A stretch of DNA of 64,000 nucleotides, from positions 34,521 through 98,520 of the forward strand of contig JAIDDH010000104.1 of NCBI GenBank assembly GCA_029055435.1, read 5' to 3'. A program made the position numbers and the translations under genes. Position 1 is the first letter of the stretch. Each line of letters starts with the position of its first letter. Under the pieces are notes generated by a model. It saw nothing but the letters and a program-made list of their open reading frames with translations, ran no database searches and was not told where the DNA came from. Positions 8,718-17,934 of this stretch are shown here, in pieces. Source of the stretch: Acetatifactor sp. GTDB lineage: Bacteria; Bacillota; Clostridia; Lachnospirales; Lachnospiraceae.

Positions 8718-10011
8718 TTACACTAAAGCATCCGTCTGTCTGCGCATAAATGTCTCCATGTCTATCACACTGCCGTTTAGTCTGGACTCTTCCGCCGCGA
8801 AGGCTATCATATGACTCTCACAGGAAATGCCGATTTCCGTCACCCGGTCTCCCGTCTCCTCCCCTCGCAGCACACGCACAAAATCTCTGACCAAACCCTC
8901 ATCACCGCCGCCGTGTCCGATATGTCCAAACTGCCCGTTCTTCGTATCTATCTCCTCAGTATGCTTGGTCAGAAAGTCTGTCACCCAGATTTTTTCCTGC
9001 TCAAGACTGCCGCGCAGATACCCTTTCGTACCCATAATAGTCATTTCTCTCTCAATGGCCGGCGTAAATGCTGCCATGGTAAAGGCCACCGTGACCTCAT
9101 CCTCAAACTCCAGATTCACCACCATATGATCCACAACATTGTTGTCGCACTGAAACACACATCTTCCGTAGGGACCTGTCTTGACCGCCTCCATCAGTTT
9201 CTCCTGTGTGGGATTCGGATCGCCCGTGGCGGCAGCCTGAAACCAATAGGACGTGTCAGGACTGCAATATACCTTAACGGCGTCATAGGGACATTCCGCA
9301 GCATGGATACAGCCGTCCGTACACCGCGGCGGAGCCCCCTTTGGCATATGCGCTCTGTTAAAATACTTCAGTGATCCAAAGGAAGACAGTCTTGTACATT
9401 TTTTCCCTATAATCCACCGCAGCAAATCCATATCATGACAGGACTTTGCCAAAATCATGGGAGAACTGGTTTCACTGTTGTTCCAGTTGCCCCTAAACAT
9501 AACTGTGAGCCTGATGATAATCTCCCACTGCCTCAATATGATTGATGTGTACGATCTCCCCAATCAAACCGCTGTCCACGATCTCCTTCACTTTTCTGTA
9601 ATGATTGGCATATCGCAGTACATGGCAGACTAAAACTCTGACCCCGGCCTTCCGGGCTGCCTGTTCTATCAGAGAACACTCTCGGGCAGTAGGTGCTATA
9701 GGTTTCTCTAACAGAATATCGTAGCCGGCCTCGATGGCTTTCATAGTCGGTTCAAAATGCATCTGATCCTGTGTACAGATAAACACAGCGTCGGCAAATT
9801 TTTGTCTCTGAAGACATGCCTGCCAGCTGACAAAACAGTTTTCTGCGGGAATATCATGCAGCCTGCGCATATGTTCCCGCCGTATATCGCTTGGATCTGC
9901 CACACCGACGATCTGCAGTTTGTCGGGATTTTTCAGCGCATAAGGCGCGTAGGCATCCGTGCCTCTTCGTCCCGCACCCAGAACAATAACTTTGATTGGT
10001 TCCATAGTCAT
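8718..10011 (-). pseudogene. Gfo/Idh/MocA-family oxidoreductase, split by a single-base frameshift
   Basis: Two ORFs (9493-10011 and 8718-9563) are the N- and C-terminal parts of one NAD(P)-dependent sugar oxidoreductase of about 430 residues. The first part carries the Rossmann motif VIVLGAGRRGTDAYAP and the EKPIAP motif with the conserved Lys. It ends at HQAHSYV then TAG. Reading one base later gives RGNWNNSETSSPMILAKSCHD, the expected continuation, so one extra T in the GTTTAGG run near 9495-9498 explains the break. The substrate is unknown; family members act on inositols or amino/keto sugars. A sequencing error is possible. The gene diverges from the AraC regulator. Confidence 0.85.
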
Positions 10012-10174
10012 ACCTCCTGCCCGCTTCAGCGGATTTCTGATATTTTACAGGTTACAGTGTCAGTGTAGTTCAAATTTTTAAAAGCTTCATTCATAATAAT
10101 GCGGTTTTATTTGAAATTTCTTAGGAATTATGACATATTATAAAATGAGGAGATTAAAATGGAGGAGATTTCAT

Positions 10175-11005
10175 ATGCCGATCATATTGCCCGAGGGAAA
10201 AAGGATTACCATAAAACACAATGTGCGTCCTGCCGATTATCGAATGCATTCCATGCAAATGGCCACGGATCACTATAATATCGGCTACGTTATCTCCGGC
10301 GACAGGCGCACCATCACGCCGACCCAGAGCTTTGATTACCACGCCGGCGACGTGGCTATGGCGCCGCCTTTTTTATATCATTACACAATTCCCCAGAGCG
10401 CCCTGCCCTATGAGAGTTACATCATCAAATTTTCTCCAGATTTTATTGAGCCCTTCTTCCGACAGATCGGAAAATATATGATCGACGAACTCTATGAGCA
10501 GAAAGTCTGTCATCTGACCGGACAGTCTCAGGAAAAAGTTAAGCGGATGTTTGGCGAAATGCTATATGAATATGAGAAAGGCACAGAGTATACAGAAGTC
10601 ATTCTACAGGGAATGCTGTTCAGGCTTTTCACAACCATCTGGGAAGAACGTCTGCCGGGCAGCGCCGTCTATTTTCGCACTCCCCTGTCAGAAAAAATTA
10701 TCAGATCCCTGTATATCATAGAACAAAATTATGACTGTAAACTGACGCTGGAAAAACTGGCACGGGAATCAGGCCTCTCCGTCTCCTATTTCTCCAGATT
10801 GTTTTCCGAACAGTTGGGAATGTCCTTTACAGATTATCTGAGCGATGTCCGGATCCGGCATGCACAGTCGCTGCTCGCACAGACCGATAAAACCATTATG
10901 GAGATCGCCCTGGAAACCGGATTCTGTCACGGAGATTATCTCGCCACACAGTTCAAGGCCAAAACCGGTATGACGCCGTCTCAATTCCGGCGAAACTCCA
11001 GATGA
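10175..11005 (+). CDS. AraC-family transcriptional regulator
   Basis: The gene encodes 276 residues from the ATG at 10175, chosen because GGAGGAG lies 7 nt upstream; the track start at 10130 has no such site. The N-terminal ~150 residues are a cupin-like sensor (around YNIGYVISGDRRTITPTQSF and HAGDVAMAPPF). The C-terminal ~100 residues hold two helix-turn-helix motifs, LEKLARESGLSVSYFSRLF and IMEIALETGFCHGDYLATQF. It diverges from the broken oxidoreductase-nagB-nagA group and is the obvious candidate to control it, probably in response to a sugar; that link is inference from position. Confidence 0.92.
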   Translation: MPIILPEGKRITIKHNVRPADYRMHSMQMATDHYNIGYVISGDRRTITPTQSFDYHAGDVAMAPPFLYHYTIPQSALPYESYIIKFSPDFIEPFFRQIGKYMIDELYEQKVCHLTGQSQEKVKRMFGEMLYEYEKGTEYTEVILQGMLFRLFTTIWEERLPGSAVYFRTPLSEKIIRSLYIIEQNYDCKLTLEKLARESGLSVSYFSRLFSEQLGMSFTDYLSDVRIRHAQSLLAQTDKTIMEIALETGFCHGDYLATQFKAKTGMTPSQFRRNSR

Positions 11006-11026
11006 GACCCATTGAATATTTGTCTT

Positions 11027-11617
11027 TCAGAACTGTTGTGAACCGCCATCCCACCCCTGCGCAGGAAGCGCTCCCCCAATCCCATCATCGCAAATATGGT
11101 AGCCACGCTCATGGACTGCCGGAATGTTTCGATTATCTATCCGTTCATGCAGGACAGCATTGATTTTATCCGCTATGGGAAGAACTAAATTACTTGTATC
11201 AAGCCTGTTGTCATCCAGCAATGACTGCGGTAATTCTATCACGTTCAAGTAGCATGCTATTCCCCGCTGATTGGCCAGTTTGATGACCGCCAGTCCCCAG
11301 CTGTCAATGGTTGTGGGATTTTTCCTGAAAGTCATAAGGAGAACCGCTGTCAGATTGTTTTCTTTCGCTTTATAAGGGTCAACATCTATCTGCAGGTAAT
11401 AATCTGCAAGAGAGGAATAATGTAAACGAAAATCTCTAAGGCTGTCAATGATCCGATCATACTGCTGTTTTTCAATCCGCTGATCCAATCTTTGATTTAT
11501 GATATCCCAGAAATTTTGACCCTCATAATTTCCCTGCCACAATTTTTCCCATCTGAGCCGTTTACGTTCCAGTTCCGTATCAATGGCCTTCGTGCTGTAT
11601 GTTAATAGCTTGTGCAT
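11027..11617 (-). CDS. Hypothetical protein with a chimeric, out-of-frame C-terminus
   Basis: I do not recognise the 196-residue product. It is hydrophilic, with a charged N-terminal helix region (TELERKRLRWEKLWQG) and an α/β-looking middle (YLQIDVDPYKAKENNLTAVL). The ATG follows GAGGAGG. The last ~32 codons run through a 70-nt segment copied from the 3' end of the O-antigen ligase gene at 19168, but in a different reading frame: the ligase frame would read MSVATIFAMMGLGERFLRR. The native C-terminus has therefore probably been replaced and the protein may be truncated. It is flanked by pseudogene-like debris and may itself be decaying. Confidence 0.5.
   Translation of the reverse strand: MHKLLTYSTKAIDTELERKRLRWEKLWQGNYEGQNFWDIINQRLDQRIEKQQYDRIIDSLRDFRLHYSSLADYYLQIDVDPYKAKENNLTAVLLMTFRKNPTTIDSWGLAVIKLANQRGIACYLNVIELPQSLLDDNRLDTSNLVLPIADKINAVLHERIDNRNIPAVHERGYHICDDGIGGALPAQGWDGGSQQF
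11055..11124 (-). repeat. 70-nt relic of the O-antigen ligase 3' end (copy of 19194-19263)
   Basis: Bases 11055-11124 match 19194-19263 at 64 of 70 positions on the same strand. In the intact gene this encodes the C-terminal QSMSVATIFAVMGLGERFLRR. The similarity stops abruptly after about position 11125, marking a recombination junction. All six differences are transitions. Confidence 0.85.
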
Positions 11618-11667
11618 TCAAAATGCCTCCTCAACTGGTATTGATTTTCATAGCAGTTAGCTTCATA

Positions 11668-11707
11668 AAATTATTGATTCTTCTATCCCTTTTATTTTAT
11701 CATAATC
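11668..11707 (-). repeat. 40-nt leader repeat, copy A (partner at 18591-18630)
   Basis: Bases 11668-11707 match 18591-18630 at 35 of 40 positions. Read on the minus strand both copies contain a TAT(A/G)AT-like -10 box followed by AAAATAAAA(A/G)GGATAGA and lie upstream of minus-strand genes. A shared promoter/leader is the simplest reading. The rest of 11618-11846 shows no gene. Confidence 0.6.
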
Positions 11708-11791
11708 TGTATATGATACCAGTTATTTTAGCAAAATATAGAACAACTAAGGAGTATATTGTCGAGCATGCTAAAGCTATCATTTGATGAT

Positions 11792-11826
11792 TGAAATGAC
11801 AACTATGACGAATTGTGGTCATTTCA
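11792..11826. repeat. 9-bp inverted repeat downstream of the HlyD-like gene
   Basis: TGAAATGAC (11792-11800) and GTCATTTCA (11818-11826) are perfect inverted arms with a 17-nt loop. It lies just past the stop of the HlyD-like gene and could end that operon, although no clear U-run follows on the minus strand. Confidence 0.45.
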
Positions 11827-11846
11827 GATGTTGCTAGAAAAAATAC

Positions 11847-13256
11847 TTAAGAACCCGCTCTATCTCCTACAAGTCTGACCACATTCCCGTTCATCAAATC
11901 GTCCGTAGAAGTCACCACAATCTTTGTATCCCCGCTGATTTCAGCACTTTCAACTGCCGTCATCATATCTGTCTGATCCAAAATGGTGACAAAAACTTTC
12001 CTCACCTTCCATTCCGTGCCCAGAATCCCCTCTCTTTCCTCTGCCACATAAACATAGTCTGCTCCTTCCTCATCATGAATGCACAGGGATGGAATGCAGG
12101 CTGCATAGTTTTCAGTCTGCCACCGGCAGCTTACTTCCACTGTCTGTCCTATGTTGATATCCAGACCTTCGCCGGACATTTCCGCCAAGGTATCCCCATT
12201 TTCTAATTTTTCTAAATAAGCAACCGCCACAGAAGTATTGATACGAGTTCCACCTTCCTGGTTCGCCTTCAACGACAATTCCTCATTAAGTTCCAGTCCA
12301 ATGCCGCCCTTAAATACAGCTTGAATCACTTTCTCGCCGTCATCCAGCGCATACAGAATCCCAGCCTCGTCCTGTGTCCGTTTTCCCACGGCAATGCGGC
12401 ATTCTATGACACGACCTGCGGATTCGCTGTATACCCATCCCTCTGCTTCTTTCAGTTCCTTCAGTTTAAGCAGTTTCTTCTCTTTATGGGCAATCTCCAA
12501 ATCCGTGCTCTCATATGCAGAACTGCTTATGGAACCTTCACTGGCAGCATCCTCTATTGCTCGGGATGCCGCCTGCAGGATGGTATCTTTCTGGCGTTTT
12601 GCATTTTCCAACTCCTGATTACAGGATTTCACATTCTGCTGAAGTTTGAGTCTTTTCTCCTGCAGATTGTACTGCTGCGTAGAATCCCCGCCTTCCACAT
12701 CTTCTCCACTTACATTGCCGTCAGCTTGAAAATCCTCCAGATATTCCTCATAAAGGGAAAGCTCCTGTTTTGCGGCCTCCAATGCCTGCGTGCATGCTTC
12801 TATCCGGGCATCCGCCTCTTTGGCTGCATTATCATAATCTTCCCTTGCTCGTGCTGCTGCCGTCTGCTGCTTTTGCTTCCTGTCATTCTCTGTCTGGACG
12901 CTTTCTTTACGGATGCTTCTTAACTGATTGATTTCCAACTCTTTTTCGTCAATGATCTCCTGAAGGTCATCGATACAGACCTGAAAAAGAGGCTCTCCTT
13001 CCTCAAAGTACGCACCATTCCGTACCACAACAGTAGATACCCTCAATCCGCTTTCCACAAAAATGCCATATTCCTGCTCCTGTTTCACTACACCGTCTAC
13101 TTTAATTTCATGGGAAAAACTGCCGCTGTAAGGAGCCTGTGTGGTAACCTTAGGCAACCTGGAACGGTAGATTCCTTTCGCTATAACTGTGCATACTGCC
13201 ATAAATCCCAGAAAAATGCCGAACCCGATGACAGCATATTTTTTACTTTTTGACAT
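11847..13256 (-). CDS. HlyD-like / RND-type membrane-fusion adaptor protein
   Basis: The 469-residue protein has one N-terminal membrane anchor (YAVIGFGIFLGFMAVCTVIA). A lipoyl/barrel-sandwich half motif follows (GVVKQEQEYGIFVESGLRV), then a long coiled coil (about residues 100-250, rich in Glu, Lys and Gln) interrupted by an acidic loop, then the second half of the sandwich (GWVYSESAGRVIECRIAVG) and a β-barrel C-terminus. This is the adaptor fold of HlyD/MacA proteins. Such adaptors normally work with an export pump, yet here the gene is last in an operon encoding carbohydrate-importer-type permeases, 12 nt downstream of the MalG-like gene. No MacB, RND or peptidase-ABC gene is near. Its function here is unknown. 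Confidence 0.85.
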   Translation of the reverse strand: MSKSKKYAVIGFGIFLGFMAVCTVIAKGIYRSRLPKVTTQAPYSGSFSHEIKVDGVVKQEQEYGIFVESGLRVSTVVVRNGAYFEEGEPLFQVCIDDLQEIIDEKELEINQLRSIRKESVQTENDRKQKQQTAAARAREDYDNAAKEADARIEACTQALEAAKQELSLYEEYLEDFQADGNVSGEDVEGGDSTQQYNLQEKRLKLQQNVKSCNQELENAKRQKDTILQAASRAIEDAASEGSISSSAYESTDLEIAHKEKKLLKLKELKEAEGWVYSESAGRVIECRIAVGKRTQDEAGILYALDDGEKVIQAVFKGGIGLELNEELSLKANQEGGTRINTSVAVAYLEKLENGDTLAEMSGEGLDINIGQTVEVSCRWQTENYAACIPSLCIHDEEGADYVYVAEEREGILGTEWKVRKVFVTILDQTDMMTAVESAEISGDTKIVVTSTDDLMNGNVVRLVGDRAGS

Positions 13257-13268
13257 ATGTATTTACTC

Positions 13269-14141
13269 CTACCCTTTCAATGCAGAAGACACAATCCCCT
13301 GCTCTAAAGAATCCTTAAAGATTCCGAATACAAAGAAAGATACAATCAGGGTAATCACGGATGCCGCACATGCCCGCCCTGCCTGCGTTGTATCAATCTG
13401 GGCTAAAAACAGGGACAGAGGCCACAAAGACATATCTTTCAAAAAGGCAAGGGGCTCCTCCACCATGTTCCACACCTCAAAAAAACTCAGGACAAACGCT
13501 GATGTAATGCTGCTTTCTGCCAGAGGCATCCCGATTTTCACTAAAATCGTCCACTCATTGGCACCATCTATTCTTGCCACCTCAAACAATTCCGCAGGGA
13601 TTCTCCTGAAGCCTCTATAAATCAGAAACACGGGAAAAGTGGAAAACACGGACGGCAGGATAACCGCCCACTCACTGTCTAGCAGCCCGGCGCTGTTTAA
13701 TACTATATATTTTGCCAGCATGGTGGCCTGAAAGGGCAGCAGCATAAGTACAATATAAATGAAAAACAGCACTCCCCTCCCTTTCTGATAAACTGCAAAA
13801 AACCATGCCCCCGGAATGCCAATCAAAAGATGTCCTACAAGTATACACGCCGCTATTTTTATGGAATTCCAGAATAATACCAGAAAGTCCGGAGCATAAA
13901 AAAGAAGTTCTTTATAGTTTTCCAAAGTGGGATAATCCGGTATCCATTTCCAGCTGATATATCCTTGATTATCCAGCAGTAACGGTGCTGTCCGTTCTTT
14001 CCATTCAATGGCATCGGTAACCGAACCACAGAAGAGTATTACAAGGGGCATACAGATCAGAATTCCCGTCCCAATCATACAGAACAGGGACAGCTTGTCC
14101 ATACACCAACTTAGCCACCGATTTGCATTATTTTTGTTCAT
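13269..14141 (-). CDS. Carbohydrate-type ABC transporter permease (MalG/CUT1-like)
   Basis: The protein has 290 residues and six predicted membrane helices. The cytoplasmic EAA loop is clear (ELFEVARIDGANEWTILVKIGMP, about residues 185-207), the docking site for an ATPase subunit. CUT1 permeases of this type work as MalF/MalG heterodimers importing oligosaccharides or glycosides. The gene follows the MalF-like gene by one base pair and precedes the HlyD-like gene by 12 nt. No ATPase gene lies in the operon; in Firmicutes a shared MsmX-like ATPase often serves such permeases (established for the family, inferred here). Confidence 0.9.
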   Translation of the reverse strand: MNKNNANRWLSWCMDKLSLFCMIGTGILICMPLVILFCGSVTDAIEWKERTAPLLLDNQGYISWKWIPDYPTLENYKELLFYAPDFLVLFWNSIKIAACILVGHLLIGIPGAWFFAVYQKGRGVLFFIYIVLMLLPFQATMLAKYIVLNSAGLLDSEWAVILPSVFSTFPVFLIYRGFRRIPAELFEVARIDGANEWTILVKIGMPLAESSITSAFVLSFFEVWNMVEEPLAFLKDMSLWPLSLFLAQIDTTQAGRACAASVITLIVSFFVFGIFKDSLEQGIVSSALKG

Positions 14142-14142
14142 G

Positions 14143-14988
14143 CTAATCCTCCCTGTCCCACTGCCTCCGGAGAAGAAAACTGACCGTCCCCAAGACCGCC
14201 ACCAGCAGCACCGCCCCGGCTGCCAGCTTATCCTGCTCTAAATTCACATACCAATTATTAAATACATTCTGAATCATGTAGATACTCTTCTGGGGATATG
14301 CGCCTCCCACCAAATAGACCTCCCTAAACGCCTTAAAGGAATTTAAGATAGACACCACAAGGATGGTGAACATACTCCCTTTCAGGCAGGGCAGCGTTAC
14401 TTTGAAAAAAACCTGTACTTTTCCTGCCCCGTCCACCTTTGCCGCATCTATGATTTCTCCGGGTATGGATTTCAGTCCGGCAAGCCAAAGCACCACAGTA
14501 TATCCCAGATTTTTCCACAAATAGCTGATTACCAAAATCAAAAATGCGCTTTTTTCCCCCAGAAAATCCACATGGGTTCCCAATGCCCTGTTTAGGAACC
14601 CCTGTTCCGAGAACAGCAGCTTCCACACCAGAACCATTGTGGCAGCCGGTACTGCCATGGGCAGAAGATACAGATACTTATATCTGTCATATACGGGCTT
14701 TCTGTGAATCATCAACGCAAGACCCAGGCTCAGGATCAGAAGCAGGGGAAGCCCCGCCGCCATAAAACGCAGCGTATTTGCAGCGGCAAGACGGAACGCC
14801 GAATTGCGGAGTACTGTGGCATAATTCTTTATTCCCACAAACTCACCGGACATGGCCGTGCAGAAAGAAGATAGCACAACTTTTGCAAAAGGCACCATCA
14901 CAAAAAAGGTCACTCCTGCAAGGCTTGGCAATAAAAAAAGTACATTTTTATTCCGCAAGGTATATTTCCAATTCTTCTTCCATCTCAT
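14143..14988 (-). CDS. Carbohydrate-type ABC transporter permease (MalF/UgpA-like)
   Basis: This 281-residue permease has six membrane helices and an EAA loop, EIIDAAKVDGAGKVQVFFKV, near residues 175-195. The ATG at 14986-14988 has a near-perfect SD (AAAGGAGG, 6 nt spacing) lying inside the 3' end of the solute-binding-protein gene, so the two genes overlap by 41 nt in different frames and are probably translationally coupled. It should form the pore with the following MalG-like protein. Confidence 0.9.
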   Translation of the reverse strand: MRWKKNWKYTLRNKNVLFLLPSLAGVTFFVMVPFAKVVLSSFCTAMSGEFVGIKNYATVLRNSAFRLAAANTLRFMAAGLPLLLILSLGLALMIHRKPVYDRYKYLYLLPMAVPAATMVLVWKLLFSEQGFLNRALGTHVDFLGEKSAFLILVISYLWKNLGYTVVLWLAGLKSIPGEIIDAAKVDGAGKVQVFFKVTLPCLKGSMFTILVVSILNSFKAFREVYLVGGAYPQKSIYMIQNVFNNWYVNLEQDKLAAGAVLLVAVLGTVSFLLRRQWDRED

Positions 14989-17185
14989 CTACAGCCTCCT
15001 TTATGCCAATCTCTCCTGTCAGTGCCCTCTGTCCATATTCGATCACCGCTTCATATATCCGGTTATCGCAGTAATTCACCCCCGAAACGCTCTCAAACAG
15101 GCTGTCCAGCTTGACAAAATTCTCCGAAGTCGGCCAATAGATTCCCAGAACAGCAAATGTTCCATCCGGGGTACTATATCCAAAATGCATGTATGTTCTG
15201 GTGCTGTCCTCTTTAGGATTTGCCTGCCTCTTCTGATAAGCGCTTTTGTTCACGGGAGTCCCGCTTAACGCTGTGCTGCCCTGAAATTCTTGGGAAAAAA
15301 TATATGTAAGGAACAGCCTGCAGTTCTCCTTATTTTGGGATGCGCTGTTCATTGCCATCAAGCTGACAGGCAGGCAGGTTCCGTAATTCTGCCCCGGCAT
15401 CATCCGGTAACTGCCTCCCACATAGTCCAATTGCCCCTGTGCCAGCGGATAGTCCTCCCATGCGCTGCTTAAATATCCTGCATAGAAAGGCTGTTCAGGA
15501 AACATCAACTTGACAGAGAGAGCCCCTGACAGGCCATGAGAGCCATGCTTCCTTACTAGAACATTCTCCCCATTGCCCCAATTCGTCCCTCCTATATATA
15601 TACTTTCTGTACCTTCCGGCAGTCTTTCCATCTGAAGGTCATAAATCCTCTTCACCTGTGTCAGGAAATCCTCCACCGCAACCCTGTCCAGCGTGCCGTC
15701 TTCCGTCATCCATGCCCCCATGGAGGATTGGGCAAAAAGGCGGAGCGTTTCTTCTGCAGAACGGGTTCCTATCACGGAACCTTCCTGCGCTCCTGCAGCT
15801 TTCTCCAGCTCCTGCGCAAGCTGCTGCAGGCTCTGAATCTCTTCCATTGCCTGAATCTTTTCCGCATCCCCGCCCAATGCGGGCACCGCAAAGGTAAGGG
15901 GCATCACATATTGCCCTGCCTCCGATGCAAACCCGTCTATCACCGGCATAAAATATTCTTCCTCCGGCATAGTTTCCCGCAGAGAAGACAAATCCTCCAA
16001 AACACCTTTTTCTATATAGGAATCAATGGGAAGGTCATCCATTACCAGAATGTCCGGCCCGGTACCTGCTGACAGCTCCGTGCTCAGATTCCTGAGGGCA
16101 TCTTCCTCTGTCATGCCATAGTCCGGCTTCACTCCCACCTCATACCGGATGCTCAGTTCCGGGTATTTTCTGCGGAATGCGCTGACTGCCTGCCGGATAT
16201 TTCCATCCTCGTAAAGGCTGTAAACCCGCAGGCAGCTCTCCGGCTCTGCAGGAAGGGTTTCATCCATGACATAGCGCATCAGTTTCCCGTCCGAATACAA
16301 AATATAAAATATACGCCCCGTTTCCCCTTCCGTCACAGCCATGCCGGCAAATTCTTTATCCACATCGCTGATGCTGTACATGTCTCCGTCAAGAATGCAT
16401 TCCGTTTCCCCGCCGTATAGCTTATAGGAATATATCCCGCTTCGCATCAGCAGGAGGATTTCATCCTCGCCGGAACGGCGGGATCCGCAGGGGTAAAGAA
16501 TCAAAGGAGAAGTCTCAATTACGGAATTGTCCAATTTCCCGGCCAGCAGGGAAGACAGAGTCTCGTCCTGTTTCTCTGCAACTTTTTTGTTCTGCAGATC
16601 ATACAGCAGCACTCCGCTTGAATGAACAACGAATAACATATCTTCATCTGCCGCAAGGTAAAGCGGATAGAAAGTGCTTTCTGTCAAAAACAGCATTTCG
16701 CCGGTTGCCGGGTCGATTTGGTATATCTCGTATCCCTTGCACATATAGAAATAATCTGCTCCATAATAAAAATGGGGGTATTCCTCTTCTTTGATCTTTT
16801 CCAGCAGGATTTCCCTGCCGTCAGCAGTCACCAGCGTATATCTTCGGACACCCTCCGGATATTCCGCCACAATCCTGCTTCCGTCAGGAGCCCCCACTTC
16901 ACAGGATGATGCATAGGAAGCATTATTTCCAGATGCGGCAGGTGGCATTTCTGCCTTTTCAAAAGCCGTTCCGTCATTCATACAGACCATGTCCCCGCCG
17001 TATGATTCTATCAAGCGCAGGTTCTGCTCTCCCTGCACCAGCGCAGTATAATTGCCCCGACTATTCGGCAGCGCGACCTGCTCCTCCACATAGCGCCCCA
17101 TGGCTGCCTGTCCGGAGTTTCCGCAGCCGCTACAAAGCAAAACCAGCACTGTTAGAACAAACAAAGCTCTTATGCAAAATTTCAT
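14948..17185 (-). CDS. Lipoprotein: propeller-like N-terminal domain fused to an extracellular solute-binding domain
   Basis: The start is taken at ATG 17183-17185 with AAAGGGG 8 nt upstream; the track start is an in-frame GTG three codons earlier. A short signal peptide ends in a lipobox, VLLCSGC, so the protein should be lipid-anchored outside the membrane. Residues ~40-325 show repeated short β-rich units with Tyr/Asp-rich turns (YYGADYFYMCKGYEIYQIDP, LYDLQNKKVAEKQ) that look like a β-propeller. From RVYSLYEDGNIRQAVSAFRR onward the ~400 residues resemble a cluster-1 sugar-binding protein (ILVMDDLPIDSYIEKGVLEDL). Ordinary binding proteins are about 430 residues, so the N-terminal domain is an addition. 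It is followed by two permease genes. Confidence 0.85.
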   Translation of the reverse strand: MKFCIRALFVLTVLVLLCSGCGNSGQAAMGRYVEEQVALPNSRGNYTALVQGEQNLRLIESYGGDMVCMNDGTAFEKAEMPPAASGNNASYASSCEVGAPDGSRIVAEYPEGVRRYTLVTADGREILLEKIKEEEYPHFYYGADYFYMCKGYEIYQIDPATGEMLFLTESTFYPLYLAADEDMLFVVHSSGVLLYDLQNKKVAEKQDETLSSLLAGKLDNSVIETSPLILYPCGSRRSGEDEILLLMRSGIYSYKLYGGETECILDGDMYSISDVDKEFAGMAVTEGETGRIFYILYSDGKLMRYVMDETLPAEPESCLRVYSLYEDGNIRQAVSAFRRKYPELSIRYEVGVKPDYGMTEEDALRNLSTELSAGTGPDILVMDDLPIDSYIEKGVLEDLSSLRETMPEEEYFMPVIDGFASEAGQYVMPLTFAVPALGGDAEKIQAMEEIQSLQQLAQELEKAAGAQEGSVIGTRSAEETLRLFAQSSMGAWMTEDGTLDRVAVEDFLTQVKRIYDLQMERLPEGTESIYIGGTNWGNGENVLVRKHGSHGLSGALSVKLMFPEQPFYAGYLSSAWEDYPLAQGQLDYVGGSYRMMPGQNYGTCLPVSLMAMNSASQNKENCRLFLTYIFSQEFQGSTALSGTPVNKSAYQKRQANPKEDSTRTYMHFGYSTPDGTFAVLGIYWPTSENFVKLDSLFESVSGVNYCDNRIYEAVIEYGQRALTGEIGIKEAVDEMEEELEIYLAE

Positions 17186-17198
17186 AATTTCCACCCCT

Positions 17199-17813
17199 TT
17201 ACTTTAAATCTGGATGAGGGATTTTTATATCCTCTAGTGTAAGATTCTCAAATTCCTCTATTGTTCCCGTATATTGATACTCAACTATCGATATAACTAT
17301 TATTTTGTGGTTCGTATCAAAATCAATATCATATTCTGTGCCTGCATTTTCTAATCGGGCGATATCCCGAAAAAAAATATTCATGTCGGATTCCGAATAT
17401 TCATAACGTCTTTCTGCCGCCAGTCCGAATGGCCTCACTCCTACTCCTGATTTCGGCTTGCCGAACAGAAATACAACTACGAGCAGAACCAGAAGCACTA
17501 TATTTACAGCAATTGCCGCAAGTAACTTTTTCTTAAAATTAGATGCTTCTTTCCCCATCCTTCGCAGGTTATTGTCCGAACTTTCTTTCACCTCATCCGC
17601 ATTCAGATACCGCCCCGCCAATATTTCATTAATGCTGATTTCATAAAAATCACTCAGTCGCTGCAAGGAATCTATGTCCGGAATACCCCTGCCGGTTTCC
17701 CACCGGGACACCGCTTTATCCGAGACTTGTATTGCCTCCGCCACTTCCTTTTGTTTCATTCCTTTTTGTTTTCTCAATTCACTAAGAAAACACCCTATCA
17801 AATACGCATCCAT
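17199..17813 (-). CDS. XRE-family regulator with a membrane anchor
   Basis: Residues 5-62 form a Cro/CI-type helix-turn-helix domain (KQKEVAEAIQVSDKAVSRWE is diagnostic). A single membrane helix (LLAAIAVNIVLLVLLVVVFL, about residues 95-115) is followed by an ~85-residue extracytoplasmic-looking tail without a recognised fold. This puts DNA binding in the cytosol and a possible sensor outside. The gene precedes the lipoprotein gene by 13 nt on the same strand and is probably the first cistron of the transporter operon. ATG follows GGGAGGA. Confidence 0.88.
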   Translation of the reverse strand: MDAYLIGCFLSELRKQKGMKQKEVAEAIQVSDKAVSRWETGRGIPDIDSLQRLSDFYEISINEILAGRYLNADEVKESSDNNLRRMGKEASNFKKKLLAAIAVNIVLLVLLVVVFLFGKPKSGVGVRPFGLAAERRYEYSESDMNIFFRDIARLENAGTEYDIDFDTNHKIIVISIVEYQYTGTIEEFENLTLEDIKIPHPDLK

Positions 17814-17874
17814 TGCTATCCTCCCTATGTCATACTCTTAATGTAATTTTACTCCTCATCTGTATTTTTTCACC

Positions 17875-17887
17875 CTATGCTGCATAG
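17875..17887. promoter_or_regulatory. Palindrome upstream of the XRE gene, possible operator
   Basis: CTATGCTGCATAG is a 13-bp palindrome about 60 nt before the ATG of the membrane-anchored XRE regulator. Its position suits an autoregulatory operator; this is inference only. Confidence 0.3.
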
Positions 17888-17934
17888 AGTGCAGTAAATA
17901 TGGCATATTATTTTTTCTTACGGTGATAGACTAT

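Noticed and set aside
8718-10011. Programmed ribosomal frameshift in the oxidoreductase
   Set aside because: No slippery heptamer with a downstream structure was evident and the family does not use recoding; mutation or sequencing error is simpler.
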